Below, piece after piece: positions 9,323 to 18,087 of a stretch of DNA of 64,000 nt. Positions within the stretch are counted from its first letter, which is position 1; the number at the start of each line of letters is the position of its first letter. Under the pieces are notes generated by a model. That model did no database searches and was not told where the DNA came from. It worked only from the letters and a program-made list of their open reading frames with translations. The stretch covers positions 248,001 to 312,000 of the forward strand of contig NZ_KZ319371.1 in the NCBI RefSeq assembly GCF_002744715.1, read 5' to 3'. The position numbers were made by a program, and so were the translations under genes. The stretch is from Marinobacter profundi. Lineage in GTDB: Bacteria > Pseudomonadota > Gammaproteobacteria > Pseudomonadales > Oleiphilaceae.

Positions 9323-9481
9323 AGAGTGATCTCCATCGATCTTTTTCGGGTTACATGCGGTTCTCAGGCCCACTACCCTAAATCAAACCGGCACCCGGTT
9401 GCATCCCGACGCGCCTTCTTTTTATACATGTATCACAGACTGCACCCCGCCAGCCTCCACCACGCGGGGGTTACAACAAAT

Positions 9482-9510
9482 GTGAAAGTTTGGTCATTCC
9501 CGTCCATAAT
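9482..9510 (+). promoter_or_regulatory. Candidate ylqF promoter
   Basis: GTGAAA (9482-9487), 17-base spacer, CATAAT (9505-9510), ending 32 bases before the ylqF ATG. Four of six and five of six matches. The nearby perfect 10-base palindrome ATACATGTAT (9424-9433) lies between the divergent genes and might be an operator. Confidence 0.45.
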
Positions 9511-9542
9511 GGCGCCGGTCAACAACAGCCGGAGTACACAAG

Positions 9543-10448
9543 ATGGCGATTAACTGGTTTCCCGGGCACATGCATAAGGCCCGCAAGGAGATCAAAAAGG
9601 TCATGCCCCAGATGGACCTCCTCATCGAGGTGGTGGATGCCCGCATTCCGTTCAGCAGCGAGAATCCGCTGGTGCCGGCCCTGAGGGGTGATACTCCGCT
9701 GATCAAGGTACTCAACAAACGTGACCTGGCTGATCCGGAGGTGACCGCCGAGTGGCAGGCATGGCTGGAAAAAGAACGGGGCGTCCGGGCGGTCACCCTG
9801 ACCCACAACCAGCGGGCGGAGGCACTGGATATCCTTCGGCTGGCCGGAGAGATGACGCCATCCCATGACCGCCAGAAAAGCGCATTGCGGGTGATGATTC
9901 TCGGCATCCCCAATGTCGGCAAATCCACCCTGATCAACACCCTGGCCGGTCGCCCGGCAGCCAAGACCGGCAATGAACCGGCGGTTACCCGGGCACAGCA
10001 GGTGATCAAGCTGCCGGACAACATCCTGCTCTATGACACTCCGGGTTTCCTCTGGCCCAAACTGAGCCCGGAGGCCTGCGGCTATCGCCTGGCGGTCAGT
10101 GGCGCCATTCGCAGCGCGGTGATCGACTTTGAGGACGTTGCACTGTTCGCCGCGGATTACCTGCTGCAGGCCTATCCCGACGCGGTGATGGAACGTTACC
10201 AGCTCGACCAGCGCCCGCGGGATGGCCTGGCACTGATGGACGCCATTGCGGAAAAGCGTCGTTTCTTCTCCCGCGGCGGCATTCCCGATCTCCACAAGGT
10301 GGCAGAAGTGCTGCTCACGGAACTCCGCGCAGGCAAGCTCGGGCGGATTTCCCTGGAAACCCCGGCGATGATCGAAGAAGAAACCCGCGCCTACGAGGCC
10401 GCCAGGGCGGAAGAGGAAGCCAGCAACGCTGCCCGCAAGAAGAAGTAA
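9543..10448 (+). CDS. ylqF: Ribosome biogenesis GTPase YlqF/RbgA
   Basis: A circularly permuted GTPase of 301 residues: G4 (NKRD, about residue 58) comes before G1 (GIPNVGKST, about 122) and G3 (DTPG, about 164). The N-terminal NWFPGHMHKARKEI is the RbgA/YlqF signature. RbgA acts in late assembly of the large ribosomal subunit. GGAG lies about 8 bases before the ATG. The C-terminus is Ala/Glu/Lys rich. Convergent with the next gene across a perfect hairpin. Confidence 0.93.
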   Translation: MAINWFPGHMHKARKEIKKVMPQMDLLIEVVDARIPFSSENPLVPALRGDTPLIKVLNKRDLADPEVTAEWQAWLEKERGVRAVTLTHNQRAEALDILRLAGEMTPSHDRQKSALRVMILGIPNVGKSTLINTLAGRPAAKTGNEPAVTRAQQVIKLPDNILLYDTPGFLWPKLSPEACGYRLAVSGAIRSAVIDFEDVALFAADYLLQAYPDAVMERYQLDQRPRDGLALMDAIAEKRRFFSRGGIPDLHKVAEVLLTELRAGKLGRISLETPAMIEEETRAYEAARAEEEASNAARKKK

Positions 10449-10454
10449 CGGGGC

Positions 10455-10483
10455 GCGGAGCTGTCCCGGATGGACAGCTCCGC
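10455..10483. terminator. Perfect 12-bp hairpin between convergent genes, no T-run
   Basis: GCGGAGCTGTCC (10455-10466) is perfectly repeated inverted (10472-10483) around a 5-base loop. It fills the 44-base gap between ylqF and the Mpo1-like gene and could limit read-through in both directions, but it has no T-tract on either strand. Confidence 0.5.
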
Positions 10484-10492
10484 AGCAAGCCG

Positions 10493-11017
10493 TCAGTGAC
10501 CGGCGGTGCCGCGATCGTGGTGATGGCTGCCCTGGGCGTGGGGCACAGGAAGGCCCAGCTTGGCGGCAAACTCAATACTGACGAAGATTGGTCCGATCAG
10601 CAGGAACACCAGGTCTTCCACAAACGAAGGCTTTTTACCTTCAACTTTGTGGCCATACACCTGTACTGCCCAGGCGACCAGCCACACCACCAGGCTGGTC
10701 CACAACAGTGACCACCCCGCCTCCAGCACGGCCAGGATCGCCCACAGCGATACCGCGAACCAGCCAGCCATCAGCACCAGCACCCCCACCGACAGTTTGA
10801 GGTAGACCAGCCCAGACAACGCGGCCACGATCGTGGCGCCGTTTACCCAGAATGCCGTGGTTTCGGCCAGCCCCAGCCACTGCCCCACCGGCACCAGCCA
10901 GAGCAGGCCCAGGGTCGAGATCAGGATGGCGGGCACACAGACGATATGAACCCACTGGTTCAGCGGGTTCTGGTGACTTTCACCATAAGCCGCGAGAAAT
11001 TCGGACAAGCTTCGCAC
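10493..11017 (-). CDS. Mpo1-like (DUF962) membrane protein
   Basis: A 174-residue protein with several membrane segments. It carries the two DUF962 signatures: [19 protein letters not shown] near the N-terminus, with spaced histidines, and [16 protein letters not shown] near the C-terminus. Yeast Mpo1 of this family is an Fe(II)-dependent dioxygenase of 2-hydroxy fatty acids, so a lipid role is plausible, and fabB is the divergent neighbour. I start at GTG 11017 because AAGGAG sits 7 bases upstream and the family motif begins right after; an in-frame ATG at 11107 adds a disordered 30-residue extension and has no ribosome site. The C-terminus is His-rich (GSHHHDRG). Confidence 0.8.
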   Translation of the reverse strand: MRSLSEFLAAYGESHQNPLNQWVHIVCVPAILISTLGLLWLVPVGQWLGLAETTAFWVNGATIVAALSGLVYLKLSVGVLVLMAGWFAVSLWAILAVLEAGWSLLWTSLVVWLVAWAVQVYGHKVEGKKPSFVEDLVFLLIGPIFVSIEFAAKLGLPVPHAQGSHHHDRGTAGH

Positions 11018-11239
11018 GGGACTCTCCTTCTTGTTAGCGGATGTTGTTTCGGGACCTTGGCTCACCGGCTTCGGTTTCTCAGGTCGACCCTTGTACGTAA
11101 TTGCCATTATGTACCGGGACAGATGCCCCTTACCAAGGTCAAATATCGCAAAACGGACAAAACGCCTACACTTGGGCCCGGAATGACTGACACTAAAGTC
11201 CCCGGCGGTCTGCGCCGGCGGGACGGGAAGGAGGATAGT

Positions 11240-12448
11240 ATGAGACGGGTTGTGGTTACCGGAATGGGCATTGTGTCCTGCCTTGGCAACTCTACTGATG
11301 AGGTGCTGAACAGCCTGAAAACCGGAAAATCCGGCATCAGGTTTAACGAAACCTACCGTGACATGGGATTCCGTAGCCAGGTCTCAGGCTCCGTGGACGT
11401 GGACACCTCGGTCATCGACCGAAAGCTCCGGCGTTTCATGGGCCAGTCCGCCATGTACAGCTATCTTGCCATGGAGCAGGCCATTGCCCAGGCCGGCCTC
11501 AGCGAAGACCAGATTTCCAATGACCGTACCGGCCTGATCGCCGGTTCCGGCGGCGCTTCCTGCTCCAGCCAGGTTGAAGCTGTTGACCTGATGCGGGAGA
11601 AGGGCGTGAAACGCATCGGGCCGTACATGGTGCCGCGCATCATGACCAGCACGGTATCCGCCTGCCTGGCGACCGCGTTCAAGATCCGCGGCGTCAACTA
11701 CTCCATGTCGTCCGCCTGCGCCACCAGTGCCCACTGCATCGGCCATGCCATGGAACAGATCCAGGCCGGCAAGCAGGACATTGTGTTCGCCGGCGGCGGC
11801 GAGGAAGAGGACTGGAGCCTGACCATGCTGTTTGACGCCATGGGTGCCCTGTCCACCAAGTACAACGACGAACCCCACACCGCCTCACGCCCGTTCGACA
11901 GCGACCGTGACGGTTTCGTCATCGCCGGTGGTGGCGGCATGGTGGTACTGGAAGAGCTGGAGCATGCCCGCAAGCGTGGCGCGACCATCATCGCCGAACT
12001 GACCGGCTACGGCGCCACCTCTGACGGCCACGACATGGTGGCACCATCCGGTGAAGGTGCACTGCGCTGCATGCAGCAGGCAATGGCAACGGTCAATGCC
12101 CCGATCGACTACATCAATGCCCACGGTACCAGCACGCCGGTGGGTGATGTGGCCGAGATGAAGGCCGTCCGCAACGTGTTTGGTGACAAGGTGCCCGCCA
12201 TCTCGTCCACCAAGTCACTCTCCGGCCACTCGCTCGGCGCAGCGGGTGTACACGAGGCGATCTACTCACTGCTGATGCTGCAGAACGGCTTTATTGCCGG
12301 TACCGCCAACCTGAGCAACCCGGACGCCGACCTTGCCGGCATGCCCATTGTGGGACCCGCAGCTCAGGACGCCAGCCTCAGCACGGTGATGTCCAACAGC
12401 TTCGGTTTTGGCGGCACCAACGCGTCTCTGGTGTTCCAGAAGATCTGA
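11240..12448 (+). CDS. fabB: 3-oxoacyl-ACP synthase I (beta-ketoacyl-ACP synthase)
   Basis: Condensing enzyme of type II fatty acid synthesis, required for elongation of unsaturated chains. The 402-residue product shows the catalytic Cys in [10 protein letters not shown] (about residue 162), His in [11 protein letters not shown] (about 296) and His in SGHSLGAAG (about 331), plus the C-terminal [25 protein letters not shown] and the start [13 protein letters not shown] match FabB more than FabF. A perfect AAGGAGG lies 5 bases before ATG 11240; the frame continues upstream but is non-conserved. fabA, often its partner in pseudomonads, is not adjacent. A 28-base palindrome follows the stop. Confidence 0.95.
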   Translation: MRRVVVTGMGIVSCLGNSTDEVLNSLKTGKSGIRFNETYRDMGFRSQVSGSVDVDTSVIDRKLRRFMGQSAMYSYLAMEQAIAQAGLSEDQISNDRTGLIAGSGGASCSSQVEAVDLMREKGVKRIGPYMVPRIMTSTVSACLATAFKIRGVNYSMSSACATSAHCIGHAMEQIQAGKQDIVFAGGGEEEDWSLTMLFDAMGALSTKYNDEPHTASRPFDSDRDGFVIAGGGGMVVLEELEHARKRGATIIAELTGYGATSDGHDMVAPSGEGALRCMQQAMATVNAPIDYINAHGTSTPVGDVAEMKAVRNVFGDKVPAISSTKSLSGHSLGAAGVHEAIYSLLMLQNGFIAGTANLSNPDADLAGMPIVGPAAQDASLSTVMSNSFGFGGTNASLVFQKI

Positions 12449-12456
12449 CCGGTCAC

Positions 12457-12484
12457 GGGCCGGCGATAACGTTATCGCCGGCCC
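12457..12484 (+). terminator. 28-base perfect palindrome after fabB
   Basis: GGGCCGGCGATAAC (12457-12470) is followed directly by its reverse complement (12471-12484), with no spacer and no T-run (TGTCTCTTCC follows). As RNA it forms a very stable hairpin eight bases after the fabB stop. Confidence 0.55.
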
Positions 12485-12642
12485 TGTCTCTTCCCCTTAC
12501 CACCCCGCTCCGTCACCCGACCTGCAGATTGCCGTCACCGGCTGGCCCAGGACACCCCCAATGGCCATAAGTCGTAGGGAAAAACCGGCTGTCAACGACA
12601 TTACTCATTGGCAATGGTGCCTGTTCGTATTAAGGTACGCAC

Positions 12643-12656
12643 TTGATATGAATCAA
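12643..12656 (+). promoter_or_regulatory. FNR/Anr box upstream of fnr
   Basis: TTGATATGAATCAA is a perfect match to the TTGAT-N4-ATCAA consensus of FNR-type regulators and lies 19 bases before the ATG of the fnr/anr gene. A possible -10, TATTAA (12628-12633), lies upstream, so the box would cover the transcription start, a position that suggests self-repression under low oxygen. Confidence 0.75.
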
Positions 12657-12675
12657 ACAGGCGGGTTCGTCTACC

Positions 12676-13422
12676 ATGGCTCAACCGATCACACTCCGTC
12701 AGGTCTCCCCGCTCAAAGCTTCCTGCCATCAGTGCAGCCTGAGCAACCTGTGCCTGCCACTCGCCCTTAACGAAAACGAACTCGATCGCCTGGAAGACAT
12801 CGTCCAGCAGGGTCGCATCTTTAACCGTGGCGAGCTGGTTTTCGAGCAGAGCACACCGTTCCGCTCATGCTTTGCGGTGCGCAGTGGCGCGATCAAGACG
12901 TCGATTATTACCGAGTCCGGCGAAGAACAGGTCACCGGCTTTTTCATGCCCGGCGAACTGGTTGGCCTCGACAGCATGAGCAGCGATGCCTATGCCTGTT
13001 CAGCCAAGGCCCTGGAGCGGACCAGTGTCTGCGAATTGCCGGTCGACCGACTGGAAGAGCTGACCCACAAGATTCCCGAGCTGCAACATCACTTTTTCCA
13101 CTTGATGAGCCAGGAAATCCAGAACAGCCACCAGCTGGCAATGCTGCTCAGCAAGAACACCGCCGAGGAACGCATTGCGGCCCTGCTGCTGTCGCTGTCC
13201 AGCCGATTTGGGCGCCGCCGGATGTCACCGACCCAGTTCAGCCTGCCCATGGCGCGGAACGACATTGCCAACTTCCTCGGTCTTGCCGTGGAAACCGTCA
13301 GCCGGGTCTTCACCCGCTTCCAGAATCAGGGCCTGATCCGGGCGCGCGGCCGCGAAGTGGAATTGCTCGATATCGAAGCGCTGCAACTGGTCACCCGGGA
13401 ATCCTCTCGCCAGCGCTGCTGA
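12676..13422 (+). CDS. fnr: Oxygen-sensing Fnr/Anr transcriptional regulator
   Basis: A 248-residue Crp/Fnr-family protein. The N-terminal cysteine cluster CHQCSLSNLC (Cys 17, 20, 26), together with an internal Cys in AYACSAK near residue 113, matches the four ligands of the oxygen-labile [4Fe-4S] cluster. The cNMP-like beta-roll (GELVFEQ, about 55) and the C-terminal helix-turn-helix with ETVSRVFTRF (the E-SR contact residues that read TTGAT) follow. It is expected to switch genes for anaerobic or microaerobic growth. Its own promoter carries a perfect FNR box. Called Anr in pseudomonads. Confidence 0.95.
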   Translation: MAQPITLRQVSPLKASCHQCSLSNLCLPLALNENELDRLEDIVQQGRIFNRGELVFEQSTPFRSCFAVRSGAIKTSIITESGEEQVTGFFMPGELVGLDSMSSDAYACSAKALERTSVCELPVDRLEELTHKIPELQHHFFHLMSQEIQNSHQLAMLLSKNTAEERIAALLLSLSSRFGRRRMSPTQFSLPMARNDIANFLGLAVETVSRVFTRFQNQGLIRARGREVELLDIEALQLVTRESSRQRC

Positions 13423-13439
13423 TACCCCATGACCGCCGG

Positions 13440-14327
13440 TCAACCGCCGGCGGCTTCTCCCAGCAGTCGAATCTCTCCCCCCAGCACCAGCGCATCCAGT
13501 TCGTCGGCGAGCCCGGTCCGCCAGGGTTGTTGCTTGATGCCGAACGTGTTGCGGATCTTGGTACAGTTGAGCGTGGCATTCCCGGGCTCCAGCGCAGCCC
13601 ACTCCTGAGCCTCATCCACCACCCGCACCCCGGGCGGCACTCCCTTGAGCTCGGCAATCGCCAGCCCGAGTTCGTAGAGCGACACCTCTTCGGCACCGGC
13701 GTATTGGTAGGTGCCCCAGACTTCCGCGCCACAATCCAGCTGCTGAAGAATTGCCACAATCACTCGCGCCAGATCACGGTAGGTCACCGGCTGCCCACGG
13801 ACCTTACCGGGTAGCCGCACGTGCTCTCCGGAGGCAGCACAGGCTTCCACTTTGCGGATGAACCGCCCGAGACTCCAGCCCGTGCGCAAAATAATATGCC
13901 GCGGCAACAGGGTGCGTAGCGCCTGCTCACACTCCCATTGCCAGTTGCCAAGCTGACTGACCGGCTGGCCGGGATTGGAGGTAATGTAGGCACTCTGTTT
14001 GCGGCCATCAAACACGTAGCAGGACGACAGCTGGAACATTGCCATGTTATGGGCCCTGGCGTGCTCGGCCAGGGCGATGGGTATGGAGAAGGCGGCACGG
14101 TGAACGGCTTCCGGGTTCTGCTCCGCCGACTCGGGATCGGTATCCCAGAGTGCATTCACGATCAGGTCGGTATCTGCCGGCACCCAGTTGGCAAGCGCTG
14201 ACAGGTCCGCCCGGTGCGGCTCGCTTACCAGCAGCGGACTGATATGCAGGGACGTCTGCTTGAGTCGCTCAAGCAGAATCCGCCCGAGAGGGCCATAATC
14301 ATGGACAACCAGAACATTCACCGACAA
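13440..14327 (-). CDS. RmlD-like SDR protein with degenerate cofactor and catalytic motifs
   Basis: A 295-residue protein with the overall layout of dTDP-4-dehydrorhamnose reductase (RmlD) or the related MAT2B fold: N-terminal Rossmann strand VNVLVVHDYGPLG, SSCYVFDGRKQ in the middle, and a C-terminal substrate domain. The usual GxxGxxG reads H-D-Y-G-P-L-G, losing its first glycine. The region that normally holds YxxxK reads QLGNWQWECEQ, with neither Tyr nor Lys in place. It is therefore probably not a working reductase. TTG 14327 is used as start (TTGGAG 7 bases upstream); GTG 14321 is the alternative. No polysaccharide genes are nearby. Role unknown. Confidence 0.75.
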   Translation of the reverse strand: MSVNVLVVHDYGPLGRILLERLKQTSLHISPLLVSEPHRADLSALANWVPADTDLIVNALWDTDPESAEQNPEAVHRAAFSIPIALAEHARAHNMAMFQLSSCYVFDGRKQSAYITSNPGQPVSQLGNWQWECEQALRTLLPRHIILRTGWSLGRFIRKVEACAASGEHVRLPGKVRGQPVTYRDLARVIVAILQQLDCGAEVWGTYQYAGAEEVSLYELGLAIAELKGVPPGVRVVDEAQEWAALEPGNATLNCTKIRNTFGIKQQPWRTGLADELDALVLGGEIRLLGEAAGG

Positions 14328-14450
14328 GTACCAACTCCAATATCCAGTTTAACGACCAGTGGGCCCGTTTCGTTTTCCGTATTCCTGGCAGACTCCTGGC
14401 GCGCGCTTACCCTACTTTCCTCCCGCCGCCCCAGGCTGACAATACGGCCT

Positions 14451-14471
14451 TGTCCTATCACTGATATGACA
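14451..14471. promoter_or_regulatory. 21-bp dyad, candidate operator
   Basis: TGTC-n-TATCA-n-TGATA-n-GACA is a symmetric dyad in which 9 of 10 arm positions pair around one central base. It lies about 100 bases before the small gene at 14575 and 125 bases before the divergent SDR-like gene; TATGCT (14475-14480) just downstream could be the -10 it controls. The symmetry fits a dimeric regulator such as a GntR or TetR family member. No regulator gene is adjacent. Confidence 0.45.
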
Positions 14472-14574
14472 GGGTATGCTTTCCTTTCAAGCCAATGGCA
14501 GCCGGAGCCGGCCCACTACAATAAACCCGACTGCCAACAACGGAATCTCTGCCGAGCATACAACAGGACTATTT

Positions 14575-14934
14575 ATGCTGAAACAACAAAGCCATATCGT
14601 AGCGCCAATTCCCGATGAGCTGCGCACCAGGGCGCTCTACACGGTCAACGAACTGCGCCAGAGGGGCAAGGCCGATAAGGACGCCATCGACACCCTCTAC
14701 AATCTGATTGTGGAACTGACTGAATCCGGCCTCGACTTTTTCTTTCTCGAACCGCTGCGCCGCCTGCGCGCCGGCAACATGATGATGAGCATGGCGAAGA
14801 TGGGCATTGGCAGCATGCTCAAAGGCAGCAAAATGGTTATCCACAAGGTGCTGAAAAAGCTCGATGACCGCAGCCTGGCCAACATCCTCGACTTTATCGA
14901 GGAAATCATCCACGAACCCGATCCCGCCGCCTGA
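14575..14934 (+). CDS. Small conserved-looking protein of unknown function
   Basis: A 119-residue mostly helical product with no signal peptide. Notable features are the N-terminal IVAPIPDELRTRALYTVNELRQRGKAD region, a Met-rich amphipathic stretch NMMMSMAKMGIGSMLKGSK in the middle that could touch a membrane, and an acidic C-terminus. AGGA lies 7 bases before ATG 14575. The frame continues upstream through implausible sequence. I do not recognise a named family. It is flanked by a possible operator dyad upstream and ends 10 bases before the alr stop on the other strand. Confidence 0.65.
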   Translation: MLKQQSHIVAPIPDELRTRALYTVNELRQRGKADKDAIDTLYNLIVELTESGLDFFFLEPLRRLRAGNMMMSMAKMGIGSMLKGSKMVIHKVLKKLDDRSLANILDFIEEIIHEPDPAA

Positions 14935-14944
14935 ACCGGACCGG

Positions 14945-16021
14945 TCAGCCGCCGTGGTACAGCCTGGGCACCCGGGCTGTCACGCCAGTGAGTAGTTCAT
15001 AGGAAATGGTGCCGGCACAACGGGCCACCTCGTCCACACTCACATTCCGGCCCCAGAGTTCGACCGGATCCCCCTCGCGGGCATCGGGAACCGCCGACAA
15101 GTCCACGGCCAGCATATCCATCGACACCCGGCCGATCAGTGCTGCACGATGGCCCTTCACCCACACCGGGGTACCATTACCGGCATGGCGCGGATAGCCG
15201 TCGGCATAACCGATGGCGACAATCCCCATCGGAGTTTCCCGTTCCGCCCGCCAGGCCGCACCGTAACCCACCGCATCTCCGGCAGCGAGGGTCCGCACCG
15301 CAATCAGGTTTGATTCCAAAGACATGGCCGGCTGCAGCCCGAGGTCACTGCCGTTGCGCTCCGCCATCGGCGAGGCACCGTACAGCATGATCCCGGGACG
15401 GCTGCGCGTAAACAGGGGCTGGCCATCCCGGAAGTGAGCCGCCGAATTGGCCACGCTCAGCTCGGCATCCGGCCAGGGGGCCACCGCATCGGCAAACACC
15501 GCGGTCTGCTGGCGGGTGGCGTCATTGTCCATTTCATCGGACGCCGCAAAGTGGGTGACAAAACCCAGGAACGCCGACTTGCGCCCTGCCAGGACCGCCA
15601 TCACCCGGGACAGTTCGGCAGGCCGAAAGCCCAGCCGGTTCATTCCGGTGTTCACCTTGATCCAGAACGCCGGGCCGGCAGCCTGCGCCGCCAACCAGTC
15701 GAGCTGATACCCGCTGTGCAATACCGGCTCGAAGTTTTGCGCCGCACAGGTTGCCATGTCCCCGGCCGCATGCACCCCCTGCAGCAACACCACCGGATGG
15801 GCCAGACCTGCGTCCCGGATCGCCAGCGCCTCCTCGATACACGCTACCGCAAAACAGGTAGCGTCCGGCGCCAGTGTCCGGGCCACGCGGGCAATCCCAT
15901 GGCCATAGGCATCCGCCTTGATCACCGCCATGGCACGGGCACCGCCGGCAAACTGCCGGGCCAGACCGAAGTTGTGGCGGATGGCGGCCAGATCAATCCT
16001 GGCGACGGTGGCGCGGGGCAT
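14945..16021 (-). CDS. alr: Alanine racemase
   Basis: PLP enzyme that converts L- to D-alanine for peptidoglycan. AVIKADAYGHG near residue 32 holds the PLP lysine; the C-terminal domain carries VSMDMLAVDLS and the catalytic Tyr in YGAAWRAER. The 358 residues match the family. The ATG overlaps the dnaB stop (TGATG), so the two genes are translationally coupled, the same order as in Pseudomonas and E. coli. Cytoplasmic. Confidence 0.95.
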   Translation of the reverse strand: MPRATVARIDLAAIRHNFGLARQFAGGARAMAVIKADAYGHGIARVARTLAPDATCFAVACIEEALAIRDAGLAHPVVLLQGVHAAGDMATCAAQNFEPVLHSGYQLDWLAAQAAGPAFWIKVNTGMNRLGFRPAELSRVMAVLAGRKSAFLGFVTHFAASDEMDNDATRQQTAVFADAVAPWPDAELSVANSAAHFRDGQPLFTRSRPGIMLYGASPMAERNGSDLGLQPAMSLESNLIAVRTLAAGDAVGYGAAWRAERETPMGIVAIGYADGYPRHAGNGTPVWVKGHRAALIGRVSMDMLAVDLSAVPDAREGDPVELWGRNVSVDEVARCAGTISYELLTGVTARVPRLYHGG

Positions 16022-17415
16022 CAGTATTCCTCGCGATAGTCGCCATGGGCAAGATCTTCAAACTTGGTGAACTTACCAATGAACGCCAGTCGTACGGTGC
16101 CGATCGGACCATTCCGTTGCTTACCGATAATAATCTCGGCGACGCCCTTGTCCGGCGTGTCTTCGTTATACACCTCGTCCCGGTAGACGAACATGATCAC
16201 GTCGGCGTCCTGCTCGATCGCTCCGGATTCCCGCAGGTCCGAGTTTACCGGTCGCTTGTTGGGCCGCTGCTCGAGGCTCCGGTTGAGCTGGGACAGCGCA
16301 ACCACCGGGCAACTGAGTTCTTTGGCGAGGCCTTTGAGGGAACGCGAGATTTCGGAGATCTCCGCGGTCCGGCCCTCCGTCATTCCCGGCACCCGCATCA
16401 ACTGCAGGTAATCCACCATGATCAGACCCAGCTTGCCCCCGTTCTCCCGGGCAATACGGCGGGCCCGCGAGCGCATTTCCGTCGGGCTCAGGCCCGCGGT
16501 GTCATCAATGTAGAGGGGTTTGTCCTTCAGCAGGGACACCGCCGACGTCAACCGTGGCCAGTCATCTTCCTCCAGCCGGCCACTGCGCATCCGGGTCTGG
16601 TCAATGCGCCCGAGTGACGACAACATACGCATGACGATCGAGTCTGCCGGCATCTCCATACTGAACACAAGGATGGGCTGGCCGGAACTGAGCAGGGCGT
16701 TCTCCACAATATTCATGGCGAAGGTGGTCTTACCCATGGAGGGTCGACCTGCGACGATGATCAGGTCCGCTGGCTGCATACCGGAGGTCTGGCCGTCCAG
16801 GTCGGTAAAACCGGTGGTCAGGCCGGTGATGGTATCGCCGGATTCAAACAGCTCTTCAATCCGCCCCAGAGCCTTGGTCAGGATGGGATTGATGGCCTGG
16901 GGGCCTGAGCCTTTCTTGGTGCGGGACTCGGCAATACGGAAAACATTGCGCTCCGCCTCATCCAGCAGGTCATCACTGGTGCGCCCCTGCGGATTAAATG
17001 CCGAGTCAACAATACCACCGGACACCTCAATCAGCTGGCGCAGCACCGAGCGCTCACGCACAATTTCCGCATAGGCGCGGATGTTGGCAGCCCCCGGGGT
17101 TTTCTCCGCCAGCTCTGCCAGGTAGCTCAGCCCGCCGGCATCTTCAATATCCCCTGCCCGTTCCAGGAATTCGGCAAGGGTCACCACATCCATGGGCTCG
17201 CTTTCGCTGGCCAGCCGCTCAACCGCGCCAAAAATAAGCCGGTGATCCTGACGGTAGAAATCGGCAGAGGTAATAATCTCCGATACTTCGTCAAAACGGC
17301 GGTTATCAAGCATCAGGCCACCAATCACCGCCTGCTCGGCCTCAAGGGAGTGAGGCGGAACCTTTACCCGGCTGGTTTCAAGATCGGTGGTAGGTCGCAG
17401 ATTCAGATTTGCCAT
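16021..17415 (-). CDS. dnaB: Replicative DNA helicase
   Basis: Hexameric 5'-3' helicase of the replication fork. The 464 residues contain the N-terminal domain starting at VPPHSLEAEQAVIGGLML, Walker A GRPSMGKTTF near residue 233, Walker B MVDYLQLM near 340, and KQRNGPIGTV near the C-terminus. No intein insertion is present. Last-but-one gene of the ribosomal-protein block; alr is coupled to its stop. Confidence 0.97.
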   Translation of the reverse strand: MANLNLRPTTDLETSRVKVPPHSLEAEQAVIGGLMLDNRRFDEVSEIITSADFYRQDHRLIFGAVERLASESEPMDVVTLAEFLERAGDIEDAGGLSYLAELAEKTPGAANIRAYAEIVRERSVLRQLIEVSGGIVDSAFNPQGRTSDDLLDEAERNVFRIAESRTKKGSGPQAINPILTKALGRIEELFESGDTITGLTTGFTDLDGQTSGMQPADLIIVAGRPSMGKTTFAMNIVENALLSSGQPILVFSMEMPADSIVMRMLSSLGRIDQTRMRSGRLEEDDWPRLTSAVSLLKDKPLYIDDTAGLSPTEMRSRARRIARENGGKLGLIMVDYLQLMRVPGMTEGRTAEISEISRSLKGLAKELSCPVVALSQLNRSLEQRPNKRPVNSDLRESGAIEQDADVIMFVYRDEVYNEDTPDKGVAEIIIGKQRNGPIGTVRLAFIGKFTKFEDLAHGDYREEY

Positions 17416-17490
17416 GAACGGGTCTTCAGTAATCTCAAGGGAAATGCCAATACCGGACGCACGCCGGAGCGTACAAGCATATCAGAAAGC

Positions 17491-17528
17491 AACAGGCCCG
17501 GAAGCCGCATTTGCGACCCGGGCCTGTT
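17491..17528 (-). terminator. Hairpin between rplI and dnaB
   Basis: AACAGGCCCGG (17491-17501) pairs with CCGGGCCTGTT (17518-17528), an 11-bp stem with a 16-base loop. On the minus strand it is followed by GCTTTCTGATAT, a weak T-rich tail. It probably attenuates read-through from rplI into dnaB. Confidence 0.5.
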
Positions 17529-17620
17529 TCCGGAATCCGCCCGGCAGCATGGCCGCCCGACGGATTCCCGAGCTCAAACCTGGCCAGACAGCGCCCGGTT
17601 TGATCTCTTTAACGTACTGC

Positions 17621-18067
17621 TTACTCGGCAACTACCGCCAGTTTAACGGTAACTTCCACGTCAGAGTGCAGCTGCAGTTCGATCTCGTACTCGCCGATCG
17701 CGCGGATCGGGCCTTCCGGCAGACGAACTTCGCTCTTCTCTACTTCCGTGCCGGCCGCAGTGATGGCTTCCGCGATATCGCGAACGCCAATGGAGCCGAA
17801 CAGCTTACCTTCGTCACCTGCCTTGGAGCTGATGGTGAAGGAAGCGCCTTCGAGTGCTTCGGCGCGAGCCTGGGCAGTCGCCAGCTTTTCAGCAGCAGAC
17901 TTTTCCAGCTCGGCGCGACGGGCTTCGAACGCCTTCAGGTTGTCTTCCGTGGCAGCAACAGCCTTGCCGTAAGGAAGCAGGAAATTACGACCGTAACCGG
18001 CCTTTACCTTGACCTTGTCACCCAGTGAACCAAGGTTTGCAACTTTCTCGAGCAGAATAACTTCCAT
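17621..18067 (-). CDS. rplI: 50S ribosomal protein L9
   Basis: 148 residues, the usual bacterial length. It begins [36 protein letters not shown], the highly conserved N-terminal RNA-binding domain, followed by the long connecting helix and the C-terminal domain. Cotranscribed with rpsF, rpsR and the DUF2232 gene. Confidence 0.97.
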   Translation of the reverse strand: MEVILLEKVANLGSLGDKVKVKAGYGRNFLLPYGKAVAATEDNLKAFEARRAELEKSAAEKLATAQARAEALEGASFTISSKAGDEGKLFGSIGVRDIAEAITAAGTEVEKSEVRLPEGPIRAIGEYEIELQLHSDVEVTVKLAVVAE

Positions 18068-18087
18068 CTCGTTAACCTCTTCGTGCT

